DNA of 64,000 nucleotides from Rhodobacter sp. (lineage in GTDB: Bacteria > Pseudomonadota > Alphaproteobacteria > Rhodobacterales > Rhodobacteraceae): contig JADJAB010000008.1 of assembly GCA_016704435.1 (NCBI GenBank), positions 62,001 through 126,000 of the forward strand, written 5' to 3'. Positions 17,421-25,322 of the stretch are shown in pieces. Positions within the stretch are counted from its first letter, which is position 1, and each line of letters starts with the position of its first letter. The position numbers and the translations under genes were made by a program. The notes below the pieces were generated by a model. It was not told the DNA's origin. It was given only the letters and a program-made list of their open reading frames with translations, and did not search any database.

Positions 17421-18119
17421 TCACAGGTGGATCGGCTCCAGCACCTGCGGCTCGATCACCGTGACGCCGGCGGGCAGGCCAGCGCGCAGGGCGTCGGCCG
17501 ATTGCGCCAGGATCGGGAAGGTGCGGTAGTGGCAGGGGATGATTGTTCGAAATTGGAAATAGCGACGCGCGGCCCAGGCTGCACGCTCCATGTCCATGGT
17601 GTAGTGGCCGCCGCAGGACAGGATGCCGATGTCCGGGTTGTGCAATTCACCCATCCAGCCCATGTCGGCCATGATGTCGGTGTCGCCCGAGACATAGACC
17701 ACATGCCCTTCGCCCGCGATCATGAAGCCCGCCGCCGATCCGGCGGGCAGGAGGCCCTTGCCGGTGAAGTCGATCGAAGCGGAATGGCAGGCGTGCACCA
17801 TCGTCACCTTCGCGCCGTTCAGATCAAGCGTGCCGCCCTTGCCGAAGCCCATGGTCTGGCAGGCGCCGGTCGCGTTCAGCCATTCCGAGACCTCGTGGAT
17901 ACAGGCCACGGGGATGCCCTTTTCCGCGGCGATGGCGGCGGCATCGGCGGCGTGGTCGCCATGGGCATGGGTCAAGAGCACATGGGTCGCACCGTCAAGC
18001 GCCGCACTGCGGCGGTGTGCGGGAAACATCGGGTTGCCGGTCAGCCATGGGTCCACCAGCAGCACCGCGCCTTCGATGGCGATCCGAAAGCCGGAATGGC
18101 CGAGCCATGTGATCCGCAT
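17421..18119 (-). CDS. Metal-dependent hydrolase, UPF0173 family
   Basis: This 232-residue metallo-beta-lactamase-fold protein shows MRITWLGHSGFRI at the start, the metal motif THAHGDHAAD (about residue 51), the GDTD motif with Asp (about 142) and HYTMD (about 170). The UPF0173 group (YtkL-like) has no settled substrate. The ATG at 18119 is preceded by AAAGGACG; an upstream in-frame extension lacks family character. The 146-base gap to the next gene contains GTTAACCATAAAGTGA, which resembles a partial CtrA half-site. Confidence 0.88.
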   Translation of the reverse strand: MRITWLGHSGFRIAIEGAVLLVDPWLTGNPMFPAHRRSAALDGATHVLLTHAHGDHAADAAAIAAEKGIPVACIHEVSEWLNATGACQTMGFGKGGTLDLNGAKVTMVHACHSASIDFTGKGLLPAGSAAGFMIAGEGHVVYVSGDTDIMADMGWMGELHNPDIGILSCGGHYTMDMERAAWAARRYFQFRTIIPCHYRTFPILAQSADALRAGLPAGVTVIEPQVLEPIHL

Positions 18120-18265
18120 CGCCGCGTCCTTTCTGATGGGCCGTCGTGCCGACAAGGATGATCCGCCCAACAGCCAAGGCAAGGATTTTCGTGCCGGCGC
18201 CGGGGGAGTGGTGTTAACCATAAAGTGACTCCGGACTTGCGCCGAGCGGCGATACCGCTGCACCC

Positions 18266-18963
18266 ATGTGCCGGGTGTGGAGTTGGTATCCGGTGATTCT
18301 GGAGCCGTTGTATCTGTATTGCGAGCGAACCGGCCCTGGTCTTCTGGGTGAGCCGGTGAACTTTCTGGCGTCCTTTGCCTTCGTGCTAGTTGCCCGGTCG
18401 ATCTGGCGGATGGCAGAGGCGTCGGGGCTGCTGCGCCTTATGGCGGGGCTGACGTTCTTGCTGTGTCCGGGGGGCCTTTACCTGCACAGCCTGCCCAGTG
18501 CGGCGGCGCTGGCGGCCAATCTGGTGCCGATCCTGGCACTGATCCTGGTCTATTTCTATGGATTGAACCGCCATGTCGTGGGGCTTGCGCCGGCAATGGC
18601 CGTGGTCTGCGCGCTGCTGATCCTGCCCTTTGCGGCGGTCAGCTTGCCCCTGATCGGGCTTGTCCGCGGCGCCGCAAGCTCGGCCGCCTATCTGGCCTTG
18701 CCGATCCTGCTTCTTGGCTATTCGGCAGCGCTGCGCCCCGAGATGCCGGCAACGGCGCGGGGTTGCTGGTCGCGGCGCTGATCATGCTGTCCGCGATCAT
18801 CCTGCGCTCGATCGACCTGCCGCTTTGCGGGGTCTGGCCCTGGGGCACGCATTTCCTTTGGATCATGGGCGCCGCGCTCTTGTTGTGGCAACTGGCGCAA
18901 GTCTACCGGCAGCACGGCGCGGTCGGGCAGGGCGGGCTTGCAGGGCCGGGCGGGGGCCGCTAA
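18266..18963 (+). CDS. Ceramidase-like membrane protein, single frameshift
   Basis: The first part (to the stop at 18781) has YCERTGPGLLGEPVNF near residue 20 and several membrane helices. This matches the alkaline-ceramidase-like hydrolase family (CREST superfamily). After 18748 the frame changes; adding one base there restores helices and the family-like stretch LCGVWPWGTHFLWIMG ending at 18963. So one base appears to be missing, giving about 232 residues if repaired. The start at 18266 has a poor ribosome site; the GTG at 18293 behind GGAG is an alternative. Hydrolysis of ceramide-like lipids is by family only. Confidence 0.65.
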
Positions 18964-19005
18964 ACGGGGCCGGTCAAAGCCGCAAAATGAAGCTGGGGTC
19001 TGCCC

Positions 19006-19293
19006 ATGTCGATCGACGTTGAGACGGCGCGCAAGGTCGCCAAGCTGGCCCGAATCCGGGTCGAGGACGCGGCGCTGCCCGGGCTGGCCGAGCAGCTTTC
19101 CGGCATCCTGACCTTCATGGAACAGCTGAACGAGGTCGATGTGACCGGCGTGGAGCCGATGGTCAGCGTCACCCCGATGCGGCTGAAACGGCGGGCCGAT
19201 GTGGTGACGGATGGCAATATCCAGGCGCAGGTCCTGAAGAATGCGCCGGAAGCCCGCGAGGGGTTCTTTGCCGTGCCGAAGGTGGTGGAATGA
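19006..19293 (+). CDS. gatC: Aspartyl/glutamyl-tRNA amidotransferase subunit C
   Basis: This 95-residue GatC has the usual opening MSIDVETARKVAKLARI and the stretch LSGILTFMEQLNEVDVTGVEP. It stabilises the GatA/GatB complex that converts Glu-tRNA-Gln and Asp-tRNA-Asn to the amidated forms. Its stop overlaps the gatA start by four bases (ATGA). gatB is not in the window. Confidence 0.96.
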   Translation: MSIDVETARKVAKLARIRVEDAALPGLAEQLSGILTFMEQLNEVDVTGVEPMVSVTPMRLKRRADVVTDGNIQAQVLKNAPEAREGFFAVPKVVE

Positions 19294-20768
19294 CCGCGAA
19301 CAGTCTCACAATCGTTGCCGCCCGCGACGCGCTGAAAAAACGTGAGATTTCGGCCGTCGACCTGACCATGTCCTGCCTGACCGCGATCGACGCGGGCGAC
19401 GGGCTGAACGCCTTTGTCTGGAAAACCCCCGAACTTGCGCTGGAGCAGGCGCGTGCTGCCGATGCGCGGCTGGCTGCCGGCGATGCCCCCGCGATGTGCG
19501 GCATCCCCCTGGGCATCAAGGATCTGTTCTGCACCAGGGGCGTGCCGTCGCAGGCCGCGTCGAACATCCTGAAGGGTTTCAAGCCGGAATACGACTCCAC
19601 CGTGACGACACGCCTGTTCGGCGACGGCGCGGTGATGCTGGGCAAGCTGAACATGGACGAATTCGCCATGGGGTCCAGCAACGAAACGTCGTGCTATGGC
19701 GATGTGGTGAACCCCTGGAAAGTGGATGACCGCAAGTTGACGCCGGGTGGGTCTTCGGGCGGCTCTGCCGCTGCAGTGGCCGCGGATCTCTGCCTTGCCG
19801 CCACCGGCACCGATACCGGCGGCTCGATCCGGCAGCCGGCGGCCTTTACCGGCATCACCGGCATCAAGCCGACCTACGGCCGGGTCAGCCGCTGGGGCAT
19901 CGTGGCCTTTGCCTCCAGTCTGGATCAAGCCGGGCCGATGACCAAATCGGTCCGCGATGCGGCCATCATGCTGCAGTCGATGGCCGGGCACGACCCGAAG
20001 GACTCGACCAGCGCCGACATCCCCGTACCGGATTTCGAGGCCGCCCTGACCGGCGATATCCGCGGCAAGGTGATCGGCATTCCGCGCGAGTACCGCATGG
20101 ACGGGATGCCGGCCGAGATCGAGGCGCTGTGGCAAAACGGCATCGAGATGATGAAGGGCGCCGGCGCGGCGATCCGCGACATCAGCCTGCCGCACACGAA
20201 ATACGCCCTTCCCGCCTATTACGTCATCGCGCCGGCCGAAGCCTCGTCGAATCTTGCCCGCTATGACGGGGTGAAATACGGCCACCGCGCCACGCTGGCG
20301 GCGGGCGACGGCATCACGGAAATGTACGAAAAGACCCGGGCCGAAGGATTCGGCCCCGAGGTCCAGCGCCGCGTCATGGTCGGCACCTATGTCCTGTCGG
20401 CGGGGTTCTACGACGCCTATTACAACCGCGCCCGCAAGGTTCGCGCGCTGATCAAGCGCGATTTCGAGGTGGTCTTTGCCGAGGGCGTCGATGCGATCCT
20501 GACCCCCGCGACGCCAAGCGCGGCCTTCGGTCTGGGCGAGATGGCCGATGCCGACCCGGTCGAGATGTATCTGAACGATGTCTTCACCGTCACGGTCAAC
20601 CTGGCCGGCTTGCCCGGCATCGCGGTGCCGGTCGGACTGGATGCGAAAGGCTTGCCTCTGGGGCTGCAACTGATCGGGAGGCCGTGGGACGAGGCAGGGC
20701 TTCTCAATCACGCCCATGTGCTGGAGACCGCCGCCGGATTTGTTTCCAAACCGGAAAAATGGTGGTAA
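19290..20768 (+). CDS. gatA: Glutamyl-tRNA(Gln) amidotransferase subunit A
   Basis: This 492-residue amidase-signature enzyme supplies ammonia from glutamine. The Ser-cisSer-Lys triad is visible: Lys in GIPLGIKDLFC (about residue 77), cis-Ser in PGGSSGGSAAAVA (about 152) and the nucleophile Ser in GTDTGGSIRQPAAF (about 175). It is translationally coupled to gatC. The length is normal for the family and the C-terminus (GLLNHAHVLE) is complete. Confidence 0.96.
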   Translation: MTANSLTIVAARDALKKREISAVDLTMSCLTAIDAGDGLNAFVWKTPELALEQARAADARLAAGDAPAMCGIPLGIKDLFCTRGVPSQAASNILKGFKPEYDSTVTTRLFGDGAVMLGKLNMDEFAMGSSNETSCYGDVVNPWKVDDRKLTPGGSSGGSAAAVAADLCLAATGTDTGGSIRQPAAFTGITGIKPTYGRVSRWGIVAFASSLDQAGPMTKSVRDAAIMLQSMAGHDPKDSTSADIPVPDFEAALTGDIRGKVIGIPREYRMDGMPAEIEALWQNGIEMMKGAGAAIRDISLPHTKYALPAYYVIAPAEASSNLARYDGVKYGHRATLAAGDGITEMYEKTRAEGFGPEVQRRVMVGTYVLSAGFYDAYYNRARKVRALIKRDFEVVFAEGVDAILTPATPSAAFGLGEMADADPVEMYLNDVFTVTVNLAGLPGIAVPVGLDAKGLPLGLQLIGRPWDEAGLLNHAHVLETAAGFVSKPEKWW

Positions 20769-20815
20769 GGGCGCGGAAAAGGTGCCTCGCGGGCGCCCAA
20801 TCCCATGAGGCAGTG

Positions 20816-21544
20816 ATGATCCGCCGTTCCGCCGTTCCGTTGCTTTTCCTGCTGGCTGCCTGCCAGCCTTCGGTGCCCGAGTCCGGCGCCGGGGTGGGGT
20901 TTCAGGATTACAACAGCTACATCCGCAATTCCTATGCCCCGCCGTCCGCCGCACCGGCTGCGGCGCCGGCTCCGGTCAAGTCCGGCTTCGATCCGGCCAG
21001 CGCGTCGGCCGCGATTGACCGCGCCGACGGAACCGCCGCTCCGGCCCCGGCCCCGGCTGCGGCGCCGCTTGACGGCACCCAGCCCGCCAGTCGGCCGCGC
21101 GGCAATGCCCCCGCCGGCATCAAGGAAGAATCCGGCGAAATGGTCCATGCCGGCCATTCCGGCATCTCCGACGAGCAGGATTTCTCGGCCGTCTCCTCGC
21201 GCGAGACCATCGCAAGCGACAAGGAACGGATTGCGAAAAACCGCTCCCAGTACGTCGTGGTTCAGCCCAAGGATCTGCCGGTGCGCCCCGGCGACACCGG
21301 GCCGAACATCGTGGAATTCGCACTGGCCACCACACATAATCCGGGCACCCAGCTCTATTCGCGCAGCAGCCTGATCCGGAAGGATCCGGCGGTCGCCTGC
21401 GCCAAGTTCGCCTCGCCCGATCTGGCGATGCAGGAATTCCTCGCCAGGGGCGGTCCGGACCGCGACAAGCTGGGTCTTGACCCCGATGGCGACGGCTTCG
21501 CCTGCGGCTGGGATCCGCGCCCCTTCCGCACCGCGTTGCAGTGA
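20816..21544 (+). CDS. Lipoprotein with C-terminal excalibur-like motif
   Basis: This 242-residue protein has a lipoprotein signal (MIRRSAVPLLFLLAAC, Cys 16), then a low-complexity Ala/Pro-rich linker (about residues 45-100). The C-terminus reads LGLDPDGDGFACGWDPRPF, a DxDxDG calcium-type loop next to a Cys. With the Cys in VACAKF, this resembles the excalibur domain. It is probably attached to a membrane on the periplasmic side. Its stop overlaps the GTG of the amidase gene (GTGA), suggesting a cell-wall-related pair. Function is unknown. Confidence 0.75.
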   Translation: MIRRSAVPLLFLLAACQPSVPESGAGVGFQDYNSYIRNSYAPPSAAPAAAPAPVKSGFDPASASAAIDRADGTAAPAPAPAAAPLDGTQPASRPRGNAPAGIKEESGEMVHAGHSGISDEQDFSAVSSRETIASDKERIAKNRSQYVVVQPKDLPVRPGDTGPNIVEFALATTHNPGTQLYSRSSLIRKDPAVACAKFASPDLAMQEFLARGGPDRDKLGLDPDGDGFACGWDPRPFRTALQ

Positions 21545-22206
21545 CCGCATTCCCTTCGCCGAACTTCGGCGAACGGCGGGGGGGCCTGCGCCCCTCGCTT
21601 GTGGTGATCCATTACACCGCGATGGCCAGCTGCGCAGAGGCGCGCGCCCGGCTGTGCGATCCGGGGGCCGAGGTATCGGCCCATTGGCTGATCGACCGCG
21701 ACGGCCGAACCGAGCAGCTGGTGGATGAGGCCCTGCGCGCCTGGCACGCGGGCGCGGGCGAATGGGCGGGGCAGGGTGACGTCAATTCGCGCTCGATCGG
21801 GGTCGAGTTGCAGAACACCGGCACCGAACCTTTCCCCGAGCCGCAGATCGCCGCGCTGGAGCGGCTCTTGCTAGGCATCCTGGACCGGTGGGACATACGC
21901 CCGCAGGGCGTGATCGGGCATTCCGACATGGCGCCCGCGCGCAAGGCCGACCCCGGCCCTCGGTTCGACTGGCATCGGCTGGCCTTGCAAGGCTTGTCGG
22001 TCTGGCCCGCAGCCGCAGCGCCGGGCGTTTTCCGCGCCGACCTGCGCCGGTTCGGCTACCCGTTGGCCGATGACGCTACGCTGCTGGCCGCCTTCCGCCG
22101 GCGCTTTCGCCCCTCGGCGACCGGGCCGCAGGAGGCAACCGATGCGGCCCTGGCCGCCGATCTAGCGGCGCGCTTCGGGATTGACGGACCGGCGGTGCAG
22201 GCTTAA
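21541..22206 (+). CDS. N-acetylmuramoyl-L-alanine amidase, AmpD-like
   Basis: This 221-residue amidase_2-domain protein cleaves the amide between muramic acid and the peptide stem. Zinc ligands are visible as VIHYTAM (about residue 24) and, near residue 123, GVIGHSDMAPARKADPG with His and Asp. No signal peptide is present, which fits cytoplasmic anhydro-muropeptide recycling. The start is a GTG at 21541 overlapping the previous stop. rnpB follows directly. Confidence 0.9.
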   Translation: MTAFPSPNFGERRGGLRPSLVVIHYTAMASCAEARARLCDPGAEVSAHWLIDRDGRTEQLVDEALRAWHAGAGEWAGQGDVNSRSIGVELQNTGTEPFPEPQIAALERLLLGILDRWDIRPQGVIGHSDMAPARKADPGPRFDWHRLALQGLSVWPAAAAPGVFRADLRRFGYPLADDATLLAAFRRRFRPSATGPQEATDAALAADLAARFGIDGPAVQA

Positions 22207-22215
22207 GTCCCACCT

Positions 22216-22598
22216 CGCGCGGATGGCTGGATGACCGCGGGGGAACCCGAGGAAAGTCCGGACTCCATGAAGCAAGGGTGCCGGGTAACGCCGGCGGGGG
22301 CAACCCCAGGGAAAGCGCCACAGAGAAGAGACGGCCCTGCATGCAGGGTCACGGTGAAACGGTGGGGTAAGAGCCCACCGCGGGCCTGGCAACAGGACCG
22401 GCACGGCAAGCCCCACCCGGAGCAATGCCAAATAGGGGCCTCGCGCGGGTCTGGTCCGAAAGGATACCGCCGCAGGGACGCTTCAGCCCGAGAGGCCCGG
22501 GTTGGCAGCTGGACCCCATCCGCAAGGACGGGGCTAGAGGAATGGTCATCCAGAGGGGCAACCCTTGGACAGAATCCGGCTTACAGGCCATCCGCGCG
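22216..22598 (+). ncRNA. rnpB: RNase P RNA (bacterial type A)
   Basis: The ends pair: CGCGCGGATGGC at 22216-22227 with GCCATCCGCGCG at 22587-22598. Conserved cores are seen as GAGGAAAGTCCGGACTCC near 22250, the CAGGGTCACGGTGAAACGG-like stretch near 22345, and AGAGGAATGGTCATCC followed by the 3' core ACAGAATCCGGCTTACAGGCC near 22570. At about 383 nt it is of normal size. It is the catalytic RNA for tRNA 5' maturation. Exact ends are inferred from the terminal helix. Confidence 0.93.
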
Positions 22599-22654
22599 TT
22601 CTTTGCGGCCGATGCAGGGGGCGCTGCCCCCTCGCCCGTTCCGGGCTCACCCCC

Positions 22655-22709
22655 GGAGTATTTTTGCCAAGATGAAGTCCTTTGCGCTTCACTTCGGGAC
22701 AAATACTCC
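22655..22709. repeat. Dispersed element copy 2, inverted pair
   Basis: GGAGTATTTTTGCCAAGATGAAG (22655-22677) is followed after nine bases by its imperfect inverted copy, CTTCACTTCGGGACAAATACTCC (22687-22709). Together they can fold into one long hairpin just downstream of rnpB. A GC-rich hairpin (GGGGGCGCTGCCCCC) precedes it. It may serve as a transcription end or processing site for rnpB, by inference. Confidence 0.65.
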
Positions 22710-22814
22710 CCGCAGAGCGACCAACGGAGCCGGTTGGCGCGGCACGCGCCAGAGGCGAGACAAAAGCTTGCGCCGTCAGGCGCGCATTTGGTTCACCGGG
22801 CGGCCGTTTCGCTG

Positions 22815-22842
22815 TTGACTCCGGCAATGGCGTGGCTAAAAG
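22815..22842 (+). promoter_or_regulatory. Probable sigma-70-type promoter of rpmG
   Basis: TTGACT (22815-22820), a 16-base spacer and TAAAAG (22837-22842) lie about 55 bases upstream of the rpmG start. The -35 is close to consensus, as expected for a ribosomal-protein gene; the -10 is weaker. No other TTGAC sits in this gap. Confidence 0.45.
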
Positions 22843-22900
22843 GCGGGCTTCAAGGATTTTCCGGGGGAACGCCTGTTTTCCCGTGGCAGGAGAGACGATC

Positions 22901-23069
22901 ATGGCGAAACCGACGACGATCAAGATCCGTCTGAACTCGACGGCGGGCACCGGGCACTTCTATGTGACCAAGAAGAACGCCCGCACGATGACCGAAAAAG
23001 ATGGTCGTGAAGAAATACGACCCCGTGAAGCGGGAACATGTCGAATACAAGGAAGGCAAGATCAAGTAG
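22901..23069 (+). CDS. rpmG: 50S ribosomal protein L33, with one extra base
   Basis: The protein starts [20 protein letters not shown] and goes on [13 protein letters not shown], the L33 N-terminal two-thirds. An A-run of five at 22995-22999 then shifts the frame. Removing one A restores [20 protein letters not shown] and a stop at 23067-23069, giving 55 residues, the normal alphaproteobacterial length. AGGAGA lies ahead of the ATG. A single extra A in a homopolymer in a ribosomal protein is most simply a base-calling error; a real lesion or slippage site is less likely. An intrinsic terminator follows. Confidence 0.85.
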
Positions 23070-23092
23070 GATCTGCCTGTCCGCAGGATAAA

Positions 23093-23125
23093 GGGCCGCG
23101 CCGCAGGGCGCGGCCCTTTTGCTTT
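23093..23125 (+). terminator. Rho-independent terminator of rpmG
   Basis: GGGCCGCGCC (23093-23102), loop GCAG, then GGCGCGGCCC (23107-23116), is followed by TTTTGCTTT. The stem is a perfect ten base pairs, starting 24 bases after the rpmG stop. Confidence 0.85.
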
Positions 23126-23150
23126 GGTGGGCGAAAGGGACCGCAAGGAG

Positions 23151-23178
23151 AAAGGGCCGGGGTTTCCCCCGGCCCTTT
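23151..23178. terminator. Terminator hairpin between rpmG and the Bax-inhibitor gene
   Basis: GGGCCGGGG and CCCCGGCCC pair around TTTC; AAA lies on one side and TTTGCGTTT on the other. It is best placed to end the minus-strand transcript of the gene at 23201-23938 and may also stop readthrough from rpmG. Confidence 0.7.
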
Positions 23179-23200
23179 GCGTTTCGCCCTGCGGCCTTGA

Positions 23201-23938
23201 TCACTCGCGGTTGCCCAGGAACTGCAGCAGGAACATGAACAGGTTGATGAAGTCGAGGTAGAGGTTCAGCGCGCCCATGATCGCGGCCTTGCCAAGCCAT
23301 TCCTGATCGCCATGCACCGCATGTTCGATGTAGGTGTTCTTGATATTCTGGGTGTCCCAGGCGGTCAGACCGGCAAAGATCAGCACGCCGATGAAGGGAA
23401 TGGCGAAGGCCAGGCCCGAGGATTGCAGGAACATGTTGACGATCATCGCCACGATCAGGCCGACCAGGCCCATGATCAGGAAAGTGCCCATCGGCGCCAG
23501 GTCACGCTTGGTCACATACCCATAAAGCGACAGCGAGGAGAAGGCGATCGCCGTCACCAGGAAAGTCGAGGCGATCGAGGTGTCGGTAAAGACCCGGAAG
23601 ATCCAGGCCAGCGACAGGCCCATGACCGCGGCATAGGCATAGAAGAACAGTTGCGCCGCCGCGACCGACAGCCGGTTGATCAGCGCACCGAAGGCAAAGA
23701 CCATCACCAGCGGCGCGAACATCACCACCCAGCCCAGGATATTGGGCCGCAGCGTGATGGGATCGCGGAAGATCGCCAGCAGCGCGTCCGAGGTGCCGAC
23801 GCCCCAGGCGACGCCCGCCGTCAGCAGCATGGCCACGGACATCAGTCCGTAGACCTTGTTCATATGGGCGCGCAACCCTTCGTCGATCTGAGCGCGGGCG
23901 CCGACGCCGACGCTGCGGACCGTTTCATATTGAGCCAT
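23201..23938 (-). CDS. Bax inhibitor-1/YccA family membrane protein
   Basis: This 245-residue protein has seven hydrophobic segments and the family's short charged ends. Typical stretches are LRAHMNKVYGLMSVAMLLTAG (first helix) and GLTAWDTQNIKNTY (about residue 190). BI-1/TMBIM proteins are implicated in membrane ion (calcium/proton) homeostasis and in interaction with FtsH. The Asp residues near the C-terminus (AWDTQ, LDFINL) fit the family's proposed pore. The ATG at 23938 follows GGAGGCTATAG. It is encoded alone with its own terminator. Confidence 0.93.
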   Translation of the reverse strand: MAQYETVRSVGVGARAQIDEGLRAHMNKVYGLMSVAMLLTAGVAWGVGTSDALLAIFRDPITLRPNILGWVVMFAPLVMVFAFGALINRLSVAAAQLFFYAYAAVMGLSLAWIFRVFTDTSIASTFLVTAIAFSSLSLYGYVTKRDLAPMGTFLIMGLVGLIVAMIVNMFLQSSGLAFAIPFIGVLIFAGLTAWDTQNIKNTYIEHAVHGDQEWLGKAAIMGALNLYLDFINLFMFLLQFLGNRE

Positions 23939-24032
23939 CTATAGCCTCCGATGTTGTCCCACTAGGGTTGCGAGGGGCAACGCCGATTTGGCCGGCGTGA
24001 CCACGTGGGTTCAATATCGGAACTTCGTTGCA

Positions 24033-24088
24033 GGATTTCAAGGATTTCCGGCAGGGATTTCGGGGCCGGGATTTCGGCCGGGAATTTC
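24033..24088. repeat. Five spaced GGATTTC motifs
   Basis: GGATTTC occurs at 24033, 24042, 24055 and 24069, and as GGAATTTC at 24081, with spacings of 9, 13, 14 and 12 bases. The array lies between the DUF1127 stop and the Bax-inhibitor start. It may be a degenerate simple repeat or a cluster of binding sites. GC content drops locally. Confidence 0.45.
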
Positions 24089-24120
24089 CGGTGCGATCTG
24101 CCGCCGGCCCTGCCGGCCTT

Positions 24121-24345
24121 TCAGTCGCGCCAACGCGCGGGCGCATCCCAGATCGGGCGGGCGGCCTCGACCTGGGCCTCGTCCGGCGTTACCCCGATGT
24201 CGCGCAAGAGGTGTTCGTCCAGCATGAGCAGCCGGGCACGCTGACGGCGCAGCTTGACGGCGCGAAAAAGCCAAACCAGCAGGCGGACGGGGCGGCGAAT
24301 GGGTCGGCGAACGGGGCGAAGCGACAGGCGGGAGAGCGTGTACAT
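24121..24345 (-). CDS. DUF1127 small basic protein
   Basis: This 74-residue, Arg-rich protein has the DUF1127 core LLMLDEHLLRDIGVTPDEA at about residues 41-59. Proteins with this domain are common in alphaproteobacteria, and some bind RNA and affect phosphate or stress responses. The start at 24345 (MYTLSRLSLRP) is preferred; an in-frame extension starting at 24393 adds a non-typical segment overlapping the operator-like palindrome. It is divergent from the LysR gene, a common arrangement for a regulator and its target. Confidence 0.85.
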   Translation of the reverse strand: MYTLSRLSLRPVRRPIRRPVRLLVWLFRAVKLRRQRARLLMLDEHLLRDIGVTPDEAQVEAARPIWDAPARWRD

Positions 24346-24388
24346 GGCGATTCTTTCATCTGTCCTGGTGATGAAGGTCGATTCCTGC

Positions 24389-24403
24389 ATCAATCCTGTT
24401 GAT
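24389..24403. promoter_or_regulatory. LysR-type box (T-N11-A) in the DUF1127/LysR gap
   Basis: ATCAATCCTGTTGAT has 5-bp inverted arms (ATCAA/TTGAT) and contains T-N11-A from 24390 to 24402, the classical LysR-family recognition form. It sits 44 bases upstream of the DUF1127 start. Confidence 0.5.
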
Positions 24404-24455
24404 GAACTTGCGCCCTTGTGATTTATTTTGGAAACGAATGCTTTTGATGTGATCT

Positions 24456-24470
24456 ATCAGGAATCGTGAT
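24456..24470. promoter_or_regulatory. Second T-N11-A palindrome at the LysR start
   Basis: ATCAGGAATCGTGAT (arms ATCA/TGAT) also contains T-N11-A (24457-24469). It abuts the ATG at 24471, a position suited to autorepression. No Shine-Dalgarno sequence other than AGGAAT is visible, and it lies inside this palindrome. Confidence 0.4.
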
Positions 24471-25322
24471 ATGCCACGCAATCTGGACATGACCGCCCTG
24501 CGCTCTTTCATCGCCGTCGCCGATGCCGGTGGGGTGACCCGCGCCTCGGGCCTCTTGAACCTGACACAATCGGCGGTGTCGATGCAGATCAAGCGGCTGG
24601 AAGAGAACCTTGGCCAGGATTTCTTTTCGCGCGCGCAGCGCAAGCTGACCCTTACGCCCGAGGGCGAGCAGCTTTTGTCTTATGCCCGCCGGATGCTGGC
24701 CTTGAATGACGAGGCGCTGTCGCGGCTGACCGATTCCGCGTTCGAGGGCGAGATCCGGCTGGGGGTACCGCATGACATCGTCTATCCGCAGATACCCGGC
24801 ATCCTGAAGACGCTGGCCGGCGAATACCCGCGGGTGCGGATCAATCTGGCGTCTTCGTTCACGACCTTGCTGAAGGCGGGCTTCGCACGCGGCGGCTACG
24901 ATCTGATCCTGACCACCGAAGAAGCGCCGGGGCCGGGCGGAGAAGTGCTGGCCAGGCGTGATCTGGTCTGGATCGGGGGGCCGGGCGGCACCGCCTGGCA
25001 GCGCCGCCCCGTGCGGTTGGGGTTCAAGGACACCTGCGTCTTTCGCCCCATCGCGCAAGCCGCGCTGGATGCGGCGGGCGTGCCATGGGAGATGGGCTAT
25101 GAGGGCGAATGCGAGCAGGTGATCGAGGCGACGGTGGCGGCCGATCTGGCGGTCTCGTCGCGGATGCGCGGGGCGATCCCGCCCGGCGTCGAGGTGATCG
25201 AGCCGGGCAATGCGCTGCCCGGTCTTGGGTCACTGAGCATCTGCCTCTACAATGCCGGGCTGCAGAAAGGCGATGTGGTCGATGCGCTGCTGGCGCAGGT
25301 CCGGCTGGCCTATTGCTGCTGA
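24471..25322 (+). CDS. LysR-family transcriptional regulator
   Basis: This 283-residue regulator has an N-terminal winged helix (residues about 6-65: LRSFIAVADAGGVTRASG, LTQSAVSMQIKRLEENLG). An effector-binding domain follows from about residue 90 (IRLGVPHDIVYPQIPGIL). It probably controls the divergent DUF1127 gene and itself. The effector is unknown. Its last 13 bases overlap the tail of the converging quinone-oxidoreductase gene. Confidence 0.92.
   Translation: MPRNLDMTALRSFIAVADAGGVTRASGLLNLTQSAVSMQIKRLEENLGQDFFSRAQRKLTLTPEGEQLLSYARRMLALNDEALSRLTDSAFEGEIRLGVPHDIVYPQIPGILKTLAGEYPRVRINLASSFTTLLKAGFARGGYDLILTTEEAPGPGGEVLARRDLVWIGGPGGTAWQRRPVRLGFKDTCVFRPIAQAALDAAGVPWEMGYEGECEQVIEATVAADLAVSSRMRGAIPPGVEVIEPGNALPGLGSLSICLYNAGLQKGDVVDALLAQVRLAYCC

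Noticed and set aside
18213..18230. GTTAACCATAAAGTGA as a full CtrA site
   Set aside because: Only one half (TTAACC) fits; the second half at the needed spacing is GTGA, too far from consensus to be claimed.
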